Source of the DNA: Trichobilharzia szidati
Lineage: Eukaryota > Platyhelminthes > Trematoda > Strigeidida > Schistosomatidae
Direction: 5' to 3'
Assembly (NCBI GenBank): GCA_944472155.2
Contig: OX235271.1
Span: forward strand, 41,714,633-41,778,632
Length of the DNA stretch: 64,000 nucleotides
Below the pieces are notes generated by a model that was not told where the DNA came from, made no database searches, and saw only the letters and a program-made list of their open reading frames with translations. The position numbers and the translations under genes were made by a program. Positions 1 to 11,188 of this stretch are shown piece by piece. Within the stretch, counting starts at the first letter, position 1. Each line of letters begins with the position of its first letter.

Positions 1-177
1 GATGTCTGAGAATGTTGGAATTCATGCCTCATTTCCATGCTGCTGATCTACTGAGTTCCACATATCACATCTCTAACACTTTTTAACAAGTAATGCGGCT
101 TTCTTGTTGTGAATTTGTCAACCTCAATTCCTCTCTATCAGCTGTCTTGAATGTGCAACATCTCCTCTGCCTTGCAG

Positions 178-248
178 AAGTTCTGAAAGAAGCAGCTCAA
201 AAGACAAAAGACAATTTGAAGAATGTGACAAATGATGCTGAACATTAG
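178..248 (+). CDS. possible terminal exon, unknown host gene
   Basis: A pyrimidine-rich tract ending in CTTGCAG at 171-177 looks like a 3' splice site. One frame downstream reads 23 residues (VLKEAAQKTKDNLKNVTN, then DAEH) to a TAG at 246-248. The peptide is charged and helical in character. No family is recognised and no upstream exon lies in the window, so this could be chance. The following 250 bases show no further coding sequence. Confidence 0.25.
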
Positions 249-507
249 TGTCATAAGCTGTCAACATCGTGCTGACAATTCATCCATTTGTTGTATTATT
301 GTGTGTTCTCTTCTCTTTGTCTCATTTGGAGAATTTAAGGCTGATATTTACAATGAGAAAATTTTTCATGTGTGCAGTTTCGGTTTTCGTTGGGATACAG
401 ATTTTTTGAATTTTCTGGTGATTACGTGGCTGTCGAGTAGCTTGTAGAGAAATAATTTGTACAAACTTGACTGAAGTTCACCGGGTTTCCAATTTGATTT
501 AAACATT

Positions 508-960
508 TCAGGTAATCCACTTCCTTGACATCCATCTGACCAGAAACGCCGACAACTCTCTGAAAAGGTTCGTGTACAAAAAGCCTACATGGAATGGACA
601 GTGCATAAACTTTCAAAGCTTCGTACCCCTAAGCAGAAGGAGGGACTTGATATACGCTCTTTCCTCGAGGATTTGGAAGATATGCAGCGAGGAAGTGATT
701 GAAGAAGAACTGCGTAATCTCCGAGGTACCTTGGTGGAAAACGGCTGTACCATGCACCAGCTTGCAAAACACGTTCGTGAATACTATCCAGCCTGGCTAG
801 TAAAAGGAGAACGGAAACGTGTATATAGTTCAATGACAGAAAATCTAGTCAATCCAGGACATTCATCGCCATCCGAAAAATCCTTCAAAATAGTATACAA
901 GATTCGATCAAACCTAACAAAGGTAGTAAAATTAATACATCTGGGTATCGCCGAGGCACT
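508..960 (+). pseudogene. Penelope-like element fragment, 5' part
   Basis: The reading starts near HFLDIHLTR and continues through KKPTWNGQ, FVPLSRRRDLIYALSSRI and KICSEE, which match the end of the reverse transcriptase domain of the PLE at 8470-10581. It then jumps from LVENGC directly to KHVREYYPAWL, so the linker and the front of the GIY-YIG endonuclease are deleted. It continues through SFKIVYKIRSNL to GIAEAL, where an RTE-like element interrupts it at 960. The frame resumes at 2292. This is a relic: the catalytic YVDD region lies upstream and is absent. Confidence 0.85.
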
Positions 961-2291
961 TATTATTATTGAATTATTGTTCCCTTGGTTTCCTAGTGGA
1001 ACAAAGGGCTTCAACTGCATGGCTTTTTTCCACTTGTTTCTGCCTTCTGCTGTGCTTTTCACCTGCATCCATGTTACTCCATACTGTTTCAACTCCTCTT
1101 CACACGATCTCCTCCATGTCACCCTTGGACATCCCACTCGCCGCTTCTCTGTCGGGTTCCACTCGAGCACTAGCCTGACGAGCGATGTCACCCAGTGGCC
1201 TCCTCAGCGAGTGTCCAATCCATCTCCACTTTATCCTGCATATTTGTTGGGCGACTGGTTCTTGTTTTGTTTGTCCCCATAGCTTCTTGTTGGTGATTCT
1301 TTCCGGCCATCTGATCTTCAGTATAGAACGAAGACAGCTGTTGATAAAGGTCTGCAACCTGTTGGAAATATTCTTTTTGACCCGCCAACTTTCTGATCCG
1401 TATAGCAAAACTGACTTGACGTTTGTATTGAAAATCCGAATTTTGTTGTTGATGCAGCCTGAATGACAGCGGAAGATTTCCAGATTGGTTTCAGGTTGAT
1501 GAATGTGTTTCCCGCCTTCCCGTTTCTCGATTTGACATCCTTGTCCGTTCCTCCTGTAGTTGAGACAATGTTCCCTAGATAAGTGGATGAAGTAACCGCT
1601 TTCAAATCCGTCCCGTCGATGGTGATTGGCGCTGGATATTGTTGCTGTTGTTGTTGTTGGTTGGTTGGTTATTTTCATAACCTCCGTCTTGCCTATGTCC
1701 ACCCGGAGTCCTGTCTTTGCTGCTTCTTCGACCAGTTTGTCGGTTTTCGCTTGTAAGTCTTCGATTTTGTGTGACATCAAACATAAATCATCCGTGAAAT
1801 ATAGGTCTTCTAGGTTCTTCACGTCGGTCCAGGATATCCCTGTCTTCTCGTTTCCCACTGTCAGACGCATAATCCAGTCCACCACAATTAGGAATATCAT
1901 TGGTGATAATAAGCACCCTTGTCTGACTCCTATGTTTACTCGAAACGCCTCGCTGAGTTTTCCGTTGTGGATCACTTGACATGTGCCGTTGTCGTACAGC
2001 TGTTGAATAAGGTTGATGAATATTTGGGGTACGCCGTAGTACTCGAGTATTTTCCAAATTACTTCGCTGTCAACGCTGCGATATCGAAGGGCTTCTCAAA
2101 GTCTATAAAGTTGAGGTAGAGATTTGATTGCCATTCCATGCTTTGTTCGATGATGATGCGTAGAGTTGCAATTTGATCAGAACATGATTTGCTTTTCCTG
2201 AATCCAGCTTGTTCTGGTTGTCGGAGTTCTGTATCCAGTGCGTCCTTTATTCTCTCCAGGATGATGCGACCCAGGATTTTACTTGGCGGCT
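961..2291 (-). mobile_element. 5'-truncated RTE-like LINE inserted in a PLE
   Basis: Read on the minus strand from 2291, the translation gives an RTE-type reverse transcriptase: SKILGRIILERIKDALDTEL, EQAGFRKSKSCSDQIATLR, then VRQGCLLSPMIFLIVVDWIM, the YxDD equivalent as FTDD, and the RTE C-terminal region (KIRWPERITNKKLW, WIGHSLRR, LEWNPTEKRRVGCPR). Several frame changes (near 2085, 1605 and 1190) show decay. The 3' end is a TTATTATTATTG-type tail at about 961-972. The 8 bp GAGGCACT occurs at 953-960 and 2292-2299, as expected for a target-site duplication. The element lacks its endonuclease region. Confidence 0.85.
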
Positions 2292-2800
2292 GAGGCACTA
2301 GCTATCCAAATACTCAGACACGCTGTGTATCCAAAAGAAATATATCCAACCCTTGTCCCTGCCATGGCCATCAAAAACAGGTAATTCTTTTAATAGTGAC
2401 TATCCCATCGCCTTTCTTATCCAAACTTCCTGTTTATTCATGTTATTTTTAAGTTTTTCTTAATCCCTATTTACACTACCTGTCTTTTTTTTCATTTTAT
2501 TATTTCTACATATTTAATCCTTAATTGCATGAACAATTATTCGTCATATTAGTTATGATCCCACTAGATTTTTTTATCCAAACATCTTGTCTATTTTGTT
2601 ATTTCTACATTTCTAACCCCTAATTGCACAATTTATCAATCTTCTCAGTAATTACGATGCTACTTTGTTTGTTTTATCCGTCCCTCTGTTTATTATGGCA
2701 TTTTAATTCCTAATTGTAATTTTATTAATTTGACCCTTAATCGGAAATTATTCTGGAACTTTCCCATTCATTTATTATAAACACAAGAATGTACAGACTA
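2292..2800 (+). pseudogene. Penelope-like element 3' end and 3' UTR
   Basis: Sequence resumes after the RTE insertion as AEALAIQ. A shifted frame then gives LCIQKKYIQPLSLPWP (2323-2370), the standard C-terminal end of this PLE family (compare ELCVQKKLVQPLQLPW ending at 10581). The usual stop codon after the terminal W/WP is not present. Downstream, 2380-2760 holds about three degenerate units of roughly 125 bp beginning TTATCCAAAC, in the position where the PLE at 10582-11188 also carries tandem units. Confidence 0.75.
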
Positions 2801-3479
2801 GTTGATGACTTCCTCGAAAAGAAAATTTTCTTCGCCGCAACTGTCTTTTTATTTTTCAGTTAATGTGTTAAATATTCCTTTTCACAGTATTTGAGTGAAC
2901 ACAATGTTTCAAGCGATCTAGTTATGTGAATGTAAGTTTAGATTGGATTGAATTTGAATTATACGACTTATATCGTACTATGGAAACTATGAGAATATTC
3001 ATCATATATTATTTTAAATAATCCCAGAGTGTTTAAGAAAAATATCAAAACAAGATTTTTTTGAATGTTTCTCCGTGTAGGCCACAACTTCTTCAGTAGC
3101 AGAATTATTCGGGTTTTATCGACCATCTAAATTATATAGTCAAAAACTAAATAAATTGAAGTTAGCTCCTTTGAAGGTCACTTGTGGGTAGACATTTGTA
3201 CCAATAGAAGAATGTAAACAGTCATAACATAGTAGTAATGACTGATGTCAAATTAAAACAATTAGTCCCTTAAATAAATCTGAATGAGGTATGTAGAAGA
3301 CAAATTTCGCGAGATGTTGTCAATTTGTCAAATTGTCATATATGTGTATTTGCCTGTACGAGTGTATGTATATTGTTTGTTATGTGGAAAACACGTCAAA
3401 ACATGATAATATTTCACAGTGGTCATAATATAGGATTGAATTTTTTCCCTCATCTGCTTTGCTTCAGTAGAGTCTGCCA
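2801..3479. other. no gene seen; AT-rich intergenic or intronic sequence
   Basis: I see no supported exon, RNA gene or clear repeat here. Short open frames lack recognisable motifs. Confidence 0.5.
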
Positions 3480-3840
3480 TATATGTGATAAGTCTATCCC
3501 TTCTCTCCTATTTACTTCATTCGACGTGGTTAAAATGTGCAAGGCTTCAGAGGTCAGCCTTTCTTTGTGTGAATGAAAGCCTTTTCGGCATTGTCGAAAT
3601 CAATTTATGTCCGCCGTCTACAACATGCATTAATATGACTGATCTTCTTTCTAGACTTTTTAATTCCACTTCATTTCTAGGTGGATGTTTCGTGCACAGT
3701 CTATGTTCATTTACTCTGACTTTCACCTGTCTACTGCTTTCTCCTATATGGCAGGCTTCCCATTCTGAACACTTTATCTTATAGACACAGTTGCTCTGCC
3801 ATTTCGGGAACCACATCTTTGGCATTCACGAACCATGAAA
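3480..3840 (-). pseudogene. GIY-YIG endonuclease fragment of a second PLE type
   Basis: The minus strand reads KWQSNCVYKIKC, then ACHIGESSRQVKVRVNEHR. This is the C-terminal GIY-YIG module of a Penelope-like element, with CVYK for the GIY part and HIGE for YIG, followed by the conserved R and NEHR. The downstream part (SLERRSVILMHVVDGGHK) matches the S...H...GH region. The fragment has no reverse transcriptase attached and is isolated. Its sequence is closer in style to the PLE at 11584-13490 than to those at 6168-10581. Confidence 0.65.
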
Positions 3841-5057
3841 TTATGACAAGTTTTGATACGGTTTCTTTATTTACTAGTATTCCCGGTTCTGTGCTGAAAC
3901 CAGTCAGTCAGTCTTAACAAGGAACTCGGTAATATTCGTGATCTACTCTGCAGAAACAGATATTTGATGGAGTTCCTAAAATAAATCCATGTGGATTTAG
4001 AAAGCACCAAGATGTCTATGGCTCTAAGAAGAATCAGTGTTCCCAAGACTACATTTCATGAGAGACGTTAACGGAAAAATTGTTTCACAACATTTTACAA
4101 CAGCTTTTAAAAGAGCTACATTATGCTGCTTATTCCGCAACCAGTTCATATTCTCAAGAGTTGGTTTGTAAGGATTATATTTGTCGCTTGTCTACGCCAA
4201 CAAAGTATACAGCAGCTACCCGACTTCCCACCCCGCCACTTAGGCGGGAAAACACAACGAGGTAAGACGGAAAGTATATTTACGTAAGGAAACAATTATA
4301 TACACACATATATTTATACATATATCGTCAGTGTTGTATACGTGAGAAAGGAAAACCCGTTGTTTATCTGTTTATTTCCAGACTGAACATCGGTTACCAT
4401 ATGAGTTAGTGATACCGTATTGGGGTGATATTTAAAGTGAAGGCTTTAGTTGCTGCAGCAGTGTCGAGACGTCTTTAGGACATGTCTCGGATACTCCATC
4501 AACTGAGATTACAAAAGTTATGTGCTGACTGCCTCAGATTCATTTCATAAAGGCTTCGTTAGACAATGTTATCTTGTACATAACTGTCCATTGAGCAAAG
4601 TATGCCAGCTCATGTCTTCTCGTCTCATTTCAAGTTACCACACTAGTATCAATTTGACAGATAGTGCTTGTCTCATTTAACAATGTAATCTGGCTGTTCG
4701 AATCCTCCTGTCAGATACAGGACTCTGAATAGTCACTCTTTGTTTAAATTGTACGTTCAAACCAATCAGCCTGATGCAGTATGTGTATTGTAAACCAGTA
4801 TGACATTAATTACTGGTACGCTAGACTATGATCTATGTCTTTTGTGTAACAGTGGGGGGATATTGTCTAGCTGTTTGAACTTTGCTTCTTGGAACAGGTT
4901 CGAGATCATCAAGTGAGAAGCTAAGTCAGTTAACTGCAATTCATGCATTGCTCAACACAGTCTATCAGTGTGTACTAATGTATTTGAGTTTACTAGTATG
5001 CTCAGTCAATCGTTTGTTTCCCAATTTTGAACTTTCCTCGAAAACTGTTTATATCGT
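3841..5057. other. probable intron of the downstream gene; nothing else seen
   Basis: No recognisable coding sequence. The stretch leads into the polypyrimidine tract of the exon at 5099, so part of it is presumably intron. Confidence 0.4.
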
Positions 5058-5098
5058 TGAGTTTTTTTTGATTACTTTTTGTTTTTTTTTCCCCACAG

Positions 5099-5764
5099 CC
5101 CATACCAACTGACACAACTACAGAGTACGATTCAATGAAAACAAAATCTGAGTCTGACGATTCAGATTCAGACCATAGTGATTCATCCTATGATATTGAT
5201 GATGGACGGACAGTTACACATGTATCAAAATCAAAGGGTAAAAAGAAAGCTAAAAAGGATGGTCAAGTTGGTATAAGTGGTGACAAAGCTGCACAAGATA
5301 AGGCGAATAATGATGAGAGTGAAGAGAGTGATTTCGATCTAGAAGCTGCTCTAATGGATGAAGATGATAATGACAATAAAAGTGAGATTACAGGAGCTCC
5401 AGATGAACTGTCAGAATTCGAGTTGGAAGGTGATTCCAGCGATGAGTACAGTGACGAGAAGGACTCGTTTACTACAGATTTTGATGGTGATGATAATGAA
5501 GATTCCGATGTTGAAATGACTGACCTAACTAAATCTTCTAAACCTTCTGTTAATCGAAAAAAGAAAACGTCAGTAGCGGTTAAGAAGAAGGTGAAAACAA
5601 ACAACCATGTTGTACCTAAAAAACCGATTCCCAAAGGGAAACGTGTGAGCGCTACATCGAAATCCCAACAACCTGCAATTAAACACTCAGATCCAACCAA
5701 AACACAAAGCCTAGTAAAGGATAAAAAGAAGAAAGCTAAGAAAAGGCCTATTGTTGACAAATAA
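5099..5764 (+). CDS. last exon of an acidic/lysine-rich, disordered protein gene
   Basis: A strong polypyrimidine tract (5058-5093) and CCCCACAG at 5091-5098 mark a 3' splice site. The exon is open from 5099 (PIPTDTTTEYDSMKTKSE) to TAA at 5762-5764, about 221 codons. The methionine at 5135 is probably internal rather than the start. Composition is extreme. First comes a Ser/Asp/Glu-rich part (SESDDSDSDHSDSS) with a short lysine cluster (KSKGKKKAKK). A long acidic region follows (SEESDFDLEAALMDEDD, then EFELEGDSSDEYSDEKD), and the tail is basic with repeated KKK runs (KDKKKKAKKRP). This pattern is typical of C-terminal tails of nuclear or nucleolar proteins with CK2-like sites. The catalytic or structural part must lie in upstream exons not identifiable here. 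I do not recognise the family. It is the best host-gene exon in the window, with intact reading and no stops. A (TA)n run follows at 5784-5795. Confidence 0.75.
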   Translation, partial: PIPTDTTTEYDSMKTKSESDDSDSDHSDSSYDIDDGRTVTHVSKSKGKKKAKKDGQVGISGDKAAQDKANNDESEESDFDLEAALMDEDDNDNKSEITGAPDELSEFELEGDSSDEYSDEKDSFTTDFDGDDNEDSDVEMTDLTKSSKPSVNRKKKTSVAVKKKVKTNNHVVPKKPIPKGKRVSATSKSQQPAIKHSDPTKTQSLVKDKKKKAKKRPIVDK

Positions 5765-5861
5765 CTTGTGAAACTTTGTATGTATATATATATATAAATT
5801 CTTGCATCTTTGGTTCTCTTCACTTTTATCATCTGACAAATGTACATGAAAATACTTGCAT

Positions 5862-6152
5862 TTAAATACATAATTTCACATGGAGACAATTCTTGTTTGA
5901 TTCTACATAATTACGACGGCGAATAAAAGGTGATAATTATTTCCAACTAGATATGGTTTTTTACGAGAGGCTTAGAAACAAAATTACACAGGATTAGAAC
6001 GGATATCAAGTGTGTAAAAATGAGCATGGAAACAAAATTGAAATAATAATTTTCAACTTGAGATGGGAATCAGGAGGTGCGAATATGGATTACAAGAGCC
6101 TTAGAAATTATGCAGGGTTACAACGAATTACAGGTGTATCGAAAATGAGCGT
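5862..6152 (-). repeat. PLE terminal repeat, outer left copy
   Basis: This segment is the reverse complement of the outer part of 10900-11188, the 3' region of the PLE at 8470-10581. It ends in a 119 bp unit (6034-6152) that recurs directly at 7886-8004 on the other side of the PLE at 6168. Direct and inverted terminal repeats of this sort are known for Penelope-like elements. Confidence 0.85.
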
Positions 6153-6167
6153 GAATACAAAAGGCAT

Positions 6168-7613
6168 ATGTATGGCGTGCCAAAAATAGATAAACCCAAT
6201 AATCCTCTACGTCCTATATTGTCAATGTGCAAATCTCCAACACATAAACTTGCTAAATGGTTAGTAGAATTATTGCATCCAGTCAAAACACAATTCTGTA
6301 AGTATGTGTTAAAAGATACATTTGAATTGGTTGATTTACTTGACAATAGTAATATTAATATTATGAATAAGAATATGTACTCTTTTGATGTAAACTCGTT
6401 ATTCACTAATGTGCCTTTGCTCAAAACAGTTGACATTTTGTGTGATTATATTTCCACAAACAATTTTTTCATCCCGTTCCCTATATCTTATTTAAGGGAT
6501 TTATTACTTCTATGTACTAACAATGTTAGGTTTATATTTGAAGGCGATTGTTTCCGCCAAGTTGATGGTGTTGCTATGGGAATTCCGTTAGGGCCCATTT
6601 TAGCATATATTTATATGTCGTACATTGAGAATTTATCGGAGGATTTAATCGAAAATGTGCCACTTTATAGAAGGTATGTAGATGATATTGTAATCATAAG
6701 TGATAAACCTTGTTCTCCCATCTCAATTTTAAATCGAATGAATGAAGTCCAGAATAGCATATCACTTACATCTGTAGAAGAGGAAGATAATTGTTTATCT
6801 TTCCTAGACATATTGCTTAGTCGACGGCTTGATGGGTCAATAAAAAGATCTATTGATAGAAAACCTAGCTGGACATGCCAGTATCTTAATTACCACAGTT
6901 TTTGCCCTGTTCGGTACAAAAGAGCCTTAGTAAGGTGCCTCTTCAGTAGAATCCAACGAATATGCACTGAAGACACACTTGATGCGGAAGAAGGAAAAAT
7001 GACACAAACTCTGGTTGATAACAATTATCCAGACAAGTTCATCAGGAGATTTAAAGTAGTCAGAACACCAAGACCCACTCTCCAACTCGTAGCTAAGAAA
7101 GACGTGTACATCAAGCTACCCTATATGGGGCATCAAAGCAGCTTGATAACTAGACAAAGACTGAATGCTGCTGTAAAAAAGACTTTTTATGCAGCCAATA
7201 TCATAATAATAGAGAATGTAAAGCCAATATATCTATCTAAGTCCTTCGAACTTGCGAAAAATGACGTCACATCCCACTGTATTTACCAATCTGAATGTAC
7301 GTGTGGACTCACATACGTAGAGAGGACTCATCGATCTCTGCAAGTAAGGGCTTCAGAGCATATTCCTAAATGCCTCCAGAAACAAATGGAATCTTCAGAA
7401 CCTATTAACGGCGAGAACAGGAGACCTAGCTCATCTATTGCGAAACATATTATAGAGACAGAACATAAAATTGACGTTAACAGATCTTTTAAACCTATCT
7501 ATAAAAAGTGTTTGGGGCGTATCCTAAAGTTTGTGGAAGCCCTAGCAATTAGAAAGTCTAAGCCACCTTTATGTGTTCAAAAACAATTCACCACATTAAA
7601 CCTTCCTTGGTAA
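6168..7613 (+). mobile_element. Penelope-like element polyprotein, 5'-truncated (PLE1)
   Basis: The 481-codon frame encodes the core and C-terminus of a PLE protein. It begins at MYGVPKIDK, which is internal to the reverse transcriptase domain, so the N-terminal region and first RT motifs are missing. Visible motifs are FDVNSLFTNVP (about residue 73), GIPLGPILA (about 138), the catalytic YVDDI (170-174) and the RT end KRSIDRKPSW. The C-terminus is a GIY-YIG endonuclease (CIYQSECTCGLTYVERTHR, about 370-388) in which the usual YIGRT is YVERT, a loss of the conserved glycine that may weaken cleavage. It ends in LCVQKQFTTLNLPW plus stop, the family terminus. It is flanked by 119 bp direct repeats at 6034-6152 and 7886-8004. 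The frame has no internal stop, suggesting fairly recent insertion, but truncation makes autonomy unlikely. Confidence 0.9.
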
Positions 7614-7885
7614 ATTTGTTTTGACACCATAGCAGATGTACTATTACCTCTGTTATTTGGTTTAGTGGTCTTCATTGTTACTTTGACCTGGAATATGTCC
7701 TTTAAACTTGACCTAGGTCTATTTTCTCACCTCTTACCTCTTTATCAATTTCATATATATTCCTATGACAAGTCCGTGTGTGATCAGATTGTTCGAAATG
7801 TGCTGCGCAAATACATTACACAATTCAGACAAATTACGTCATCTTATTGCTTTATCTAAATTCATAAAGGGAACCAATTGTTTTA

Positions 7886-8435
7886 AAAATTGAAATAATA
7901 ATATTCAACTTGAGATGGGAGTTAGGAGGTGCGAATATAGATTACAAGAGCCTTAGAAATTATACAGGGTTACAACGAATTACAGGTGTATCGAAAATGA
8001 GCATGGAACAAAATTGAAATAATAATTTTCAACTTGAGATGGGAGTTAGGAGGTGTGAATATAGATTACAAGAGGCTTAGAAACACAAAAATTGCACAGG
8101 ATTAAGATATAATTGTTAATTTTTTTAAAACGAATTATAAATGTGAACAGGAAAAGCATGGAAACAAACTTAAAATAACTGTTTTTATAACTGGAAAAAA
8201 TGGAGTGAATCGAATGAAGACTGAGGGAGTAAGAATCACACAAATAGCGAACGAAAAAGGATCAAAAAGAAAAAAGAGAACGAAAGAAGAAAAAAACGGA
8301 AGCTAAGGTGACATACCGAGCTAGGTCCATGGTAGTTGTGGAGGTTGGACTAATTTCTTTTGAACACACAGCTCTGGCTTCTCGATGCATATTGAGAGGG
8401 CTTCTGCAGTACAGAGAAGTCGGAAGAAACATATC
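7886..8435 (-). repeat. PLE terminal repeat, inner left copy
   Basis: 7886-8004 repeats 6034-6152 in direct orientation. 8005-8435 is the reverse complement of 10467-10897: it holds the 3' UTR of the adjacent PLE and about 115 bp of its coding end, inverted. PLE2 is therefore bracketed by inverted copies of its own 3' end. The minus-strand frame at 8046-8243 and its mirror at 10659-10856 encode nearly the same peptide, but this is UTR and unlikely to be coding. Confidence 0.85.
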
Positions 8436-8469
8436 ACAGGGATCTTCCGCTCTTTGTGAATTATGATCA

Positions 8470-10581
8470 TGTGAGAGACAATCGTTCAATGAACACGTTA
8501 TCCTAGTGCAGAATAGAAGAGCGGAAAATGTTAAGTCAGATTTGAACAAAAGCCTGGAACCCGTGGAAGTCCAGAATAAATTTCCCAGCGATCCTAATAA
8601 ATTTGTCTTCAATCACTCTTCAGTTCCGTTATCAACGGTACAACTAGAAGCTCTATCTCTTGGTCTAAAATTCTGTGACGTTAATCTTAACAGCAACAGA
8701 CTTCATACGTACATTCAATTCAAGAATTTCATGAGCCAAACTCATGATATTACTCCAGTTTCCGACGCAGAATTTCTACACTTTAAGTCAACAATCTTCG
8801 ACTGCTGTAATCAGTATTTCAGCTTAAAAACTCAAGCCAGACGTCTCCTGACAAAAGGACATAGACAACAACTCAAAGAACAAAGAGACAATAAAGATTT
8901 GATAATAACACGTCCTGACAAAGGATCAGGAGTGGTCCTAATGGATAGAGATGTATATATTAACAAATTGACAACACTTATATCAGATGACAAGAAATTC
9001 GCCAAGCCCAACAACGAGAAAAACAAGACAGAACTGATCGAAAAACAACTAACAGATGTTCTCAGAAGAATGAAGAACGACCGTCTGCTACCTGAGGACC
9101 TGTTCGATCGCCTAAAACCGACAGGATCAACCATTCCCCGACTCTACGGCTTACCAAAGGTGCACAAACCTGGCTTGCCGCTTCGACCGATTCTAGACAT
9201 GTCAGGGTCACCATACCATCCAATCGCAAAATGGTTGTCCGAAGTGTTGGAGCCGGTAAGACAACACCTATGCAAATACTCCCTTCGTGATACCTTTGAG
9301 TTCATTGAATGCATAAAAGATTTGAATGTAAATGATAAACGAATGTTATCACTAGATGTCGAATCTCTCTTCACCAACGTGCCACTAACAGAAACAATTT
9401 GCTTTCTGTGCAATTATATGGAGAAATCCAATATAAACGTCGGAGTACCAATATCATATCTGAAGGAATTGTTGCTGAGATGCACGCTGAATGTACAATT
9501 CACCTTCAACGGCGACATCTACAGACAGAAAGACAGAATTGCAATGGGATCTCCTCTTGGCCCGCTTTTAGCAGACTGCTTTATGGCCAGTTTGGAGAGT
9601 GGAGTTTTAAAATCAACAATAAACAAGTTACTACTGTACAAAAGGTACGTTGACGATACCTTTATAGTCTGCCACGATAACTCGGACCTTAACTGCATCT
9701 TACAAGAATTTAATAATTCCCATCCTTCGATTAAATTCACAATGGAATTAGAAAACGATTCAAAGATTCCATTTCTGGATGTGGAATTAACAAGAAGAGA
9801 TGATGGAACCCTGAAGAGGTCCATCCACAGAAAACCGACATGGAACGGCCAACTAACGCATTTCTATAGTTGGATACCTTTGAGCCGAAAACGTGCTCTC
9901 ATCATCGCACTTACTCATCGCATTAGAAAAATCTGCAGCAGCGATTGCATGGAAGAGGAGCTCCTATTCCTCAAAAATATCCTGGCTCAAAATGGATACC
10001 CGACACGTTTTGTCGAGAAGAACATGAAACCTAAAATAAAAAGAGAAGAATGCGATTCAGCGCCAAAGAAAACGCTGTATCTGAATCTGAATTTCAGGGG
10101 AGATTTGGCAGCCGACATCCTGAAGAGGAGAATATCCAGCTCTTTAAAGAAGACCTTCCCTGCAGCAACACTAAGAGTGACATTCTCTAGCCGTCCAATA
10201 CTTCGAAACAACACGAAGGACAAACTCTCGCATATGACCAATTCAATGTGCATTTACCAGTTCACCTGCTCGTGCGGAGCTAGGTACATAGGTCGTTGTA
10301 TGCGCGTCCTTTCAAAACGTGTTAGAGAACATTATCCAGCGTGGCTGCAAAGAGGAGGCACCGGTTCAATCAGAAGTGCCATTATTGAACATCTGATCAA
10401 CACCTCCCACAACATCTCAACTGATTCTTTCAAAGTAATTTACAAAGTCAACAGAAACCTACCGAAAGCAGTTTGTTTCCGACTTCTCTGTACTGCAGAA
10501 GCCCTCGCAATATGCATCGAGAAGCCGGAGCTGTGTGTTCAAAAGAAATTAGTCCAACCTCTACAACTACCATGGACCTAG
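8470..10581 (+). mobile_element. Penelope-like element, near-complete RT plus GIY-YIG protein (PLE2)
   Basis: This is the most intact retroelement frame in the window: about 700 codons without a stop. No ATG begins the frame. It is open from 8467 (after TGA at 8464-8466), with a GTG at 8506, and reads ERQSFNEHVILVQNRRAE, so the true N-terminus is cut off by the inverted repeat to its left. Counting from 8506, the order is: N-terminal region with ITRPDKGSGVVLMDRD (about 140); RT motifs TIPRLYGLPKVHKPGLPLRP (about 208-227), LDVESLFTNVPL (about 284), GSPLGPLLAD (about 347), catalytic YVDDTF (381-386) and IPFLDVELTRRDDG; the linker with KRRISSSLKKTF; and the GIY-YIG endonuclease with CIYQFTCSCGARYIGRCMRV (YIGR at 594-597) and VREHYPAWL. 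It ends LCVQKKLVQPLQLPWT. Both catalytic signatures are present. By family knowledge such proteins nick DNA and prime reverse transcription. The 3' UTR carries three degenerate tandem units. Confidence 0.93.
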
Positions 10582-11188
10582 TTCGGTATGTTACCTTAGC
10601 TTCCGTTTTTTTCTTCTTTCGTTCTCTTTTTTCTTTTTGATCCTTTTTCGTTCGCTATTTGTGTGATTCTTACTCCCTCAGTCTTCATTCGATTCACTCC
10701 ATTTTTTCCAGTTATAAAAACAGTTATTTTAAGTTTGTTTCCATGCTTTTCCTGTTCACATTTATAATTCGTTTTAAAAAAATTTACAATTATATCTTAA
10801 TCCTGTGCAATTTTTGTGTTTCTAAGGCTCTTGTAATCTATATTCACACCTCCTAACTTCCATTTCAAGTTGAAAATTATTATTTCAATTTTGTTCCATG
10901 CTCATTTTCTATACACCTGTAATTCGTTGTAACCCTGTATAATTTCTAAGGCTCTTGTAATCTATATTCGCACCTCCTAACTCCCATCTCAAGTTGAAAA
11001 TTATTATTTCAATTTTGTTTCCATGCTCATTTTTACACACTTGATATCCGTTCTAATCCTGTGTAATTTTGTTTCTAAGCCTCTCGTAAAAACCATATCT
11101 AGTTGGAAATAATTATCACCTTTTATTCGCCGTCGTAATTATGTAGAATCAAACAAGAATTGTCTCCATGTAAAATTATGTATTTAAA
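10582..11188 (+). repeat. PLE 3' UTR and terminal repeat, right copy
   Basis: It pairs as an inverted repeat with 5862-6152 and 8005-8435. It contains about three degenerate tandem units, beginning near 10735, 10894 and 11021. Each has TTTCCATGCT, a GTAATTCGTT-like segment, TTTCTAAGGCTCTTGTAAT and an AAAATTATTATTTCAATTTT end. The outer end (11140-11188) matches 5862-5910 inverted. Confidence 0.85.

Noticed and set aside
8046..8243. 65-residue protein duplicated at 10659-10856
   Set aside because: Both lie in the PLE 3' UTR inverted repeat. Conservation reflects duplication, not coding.
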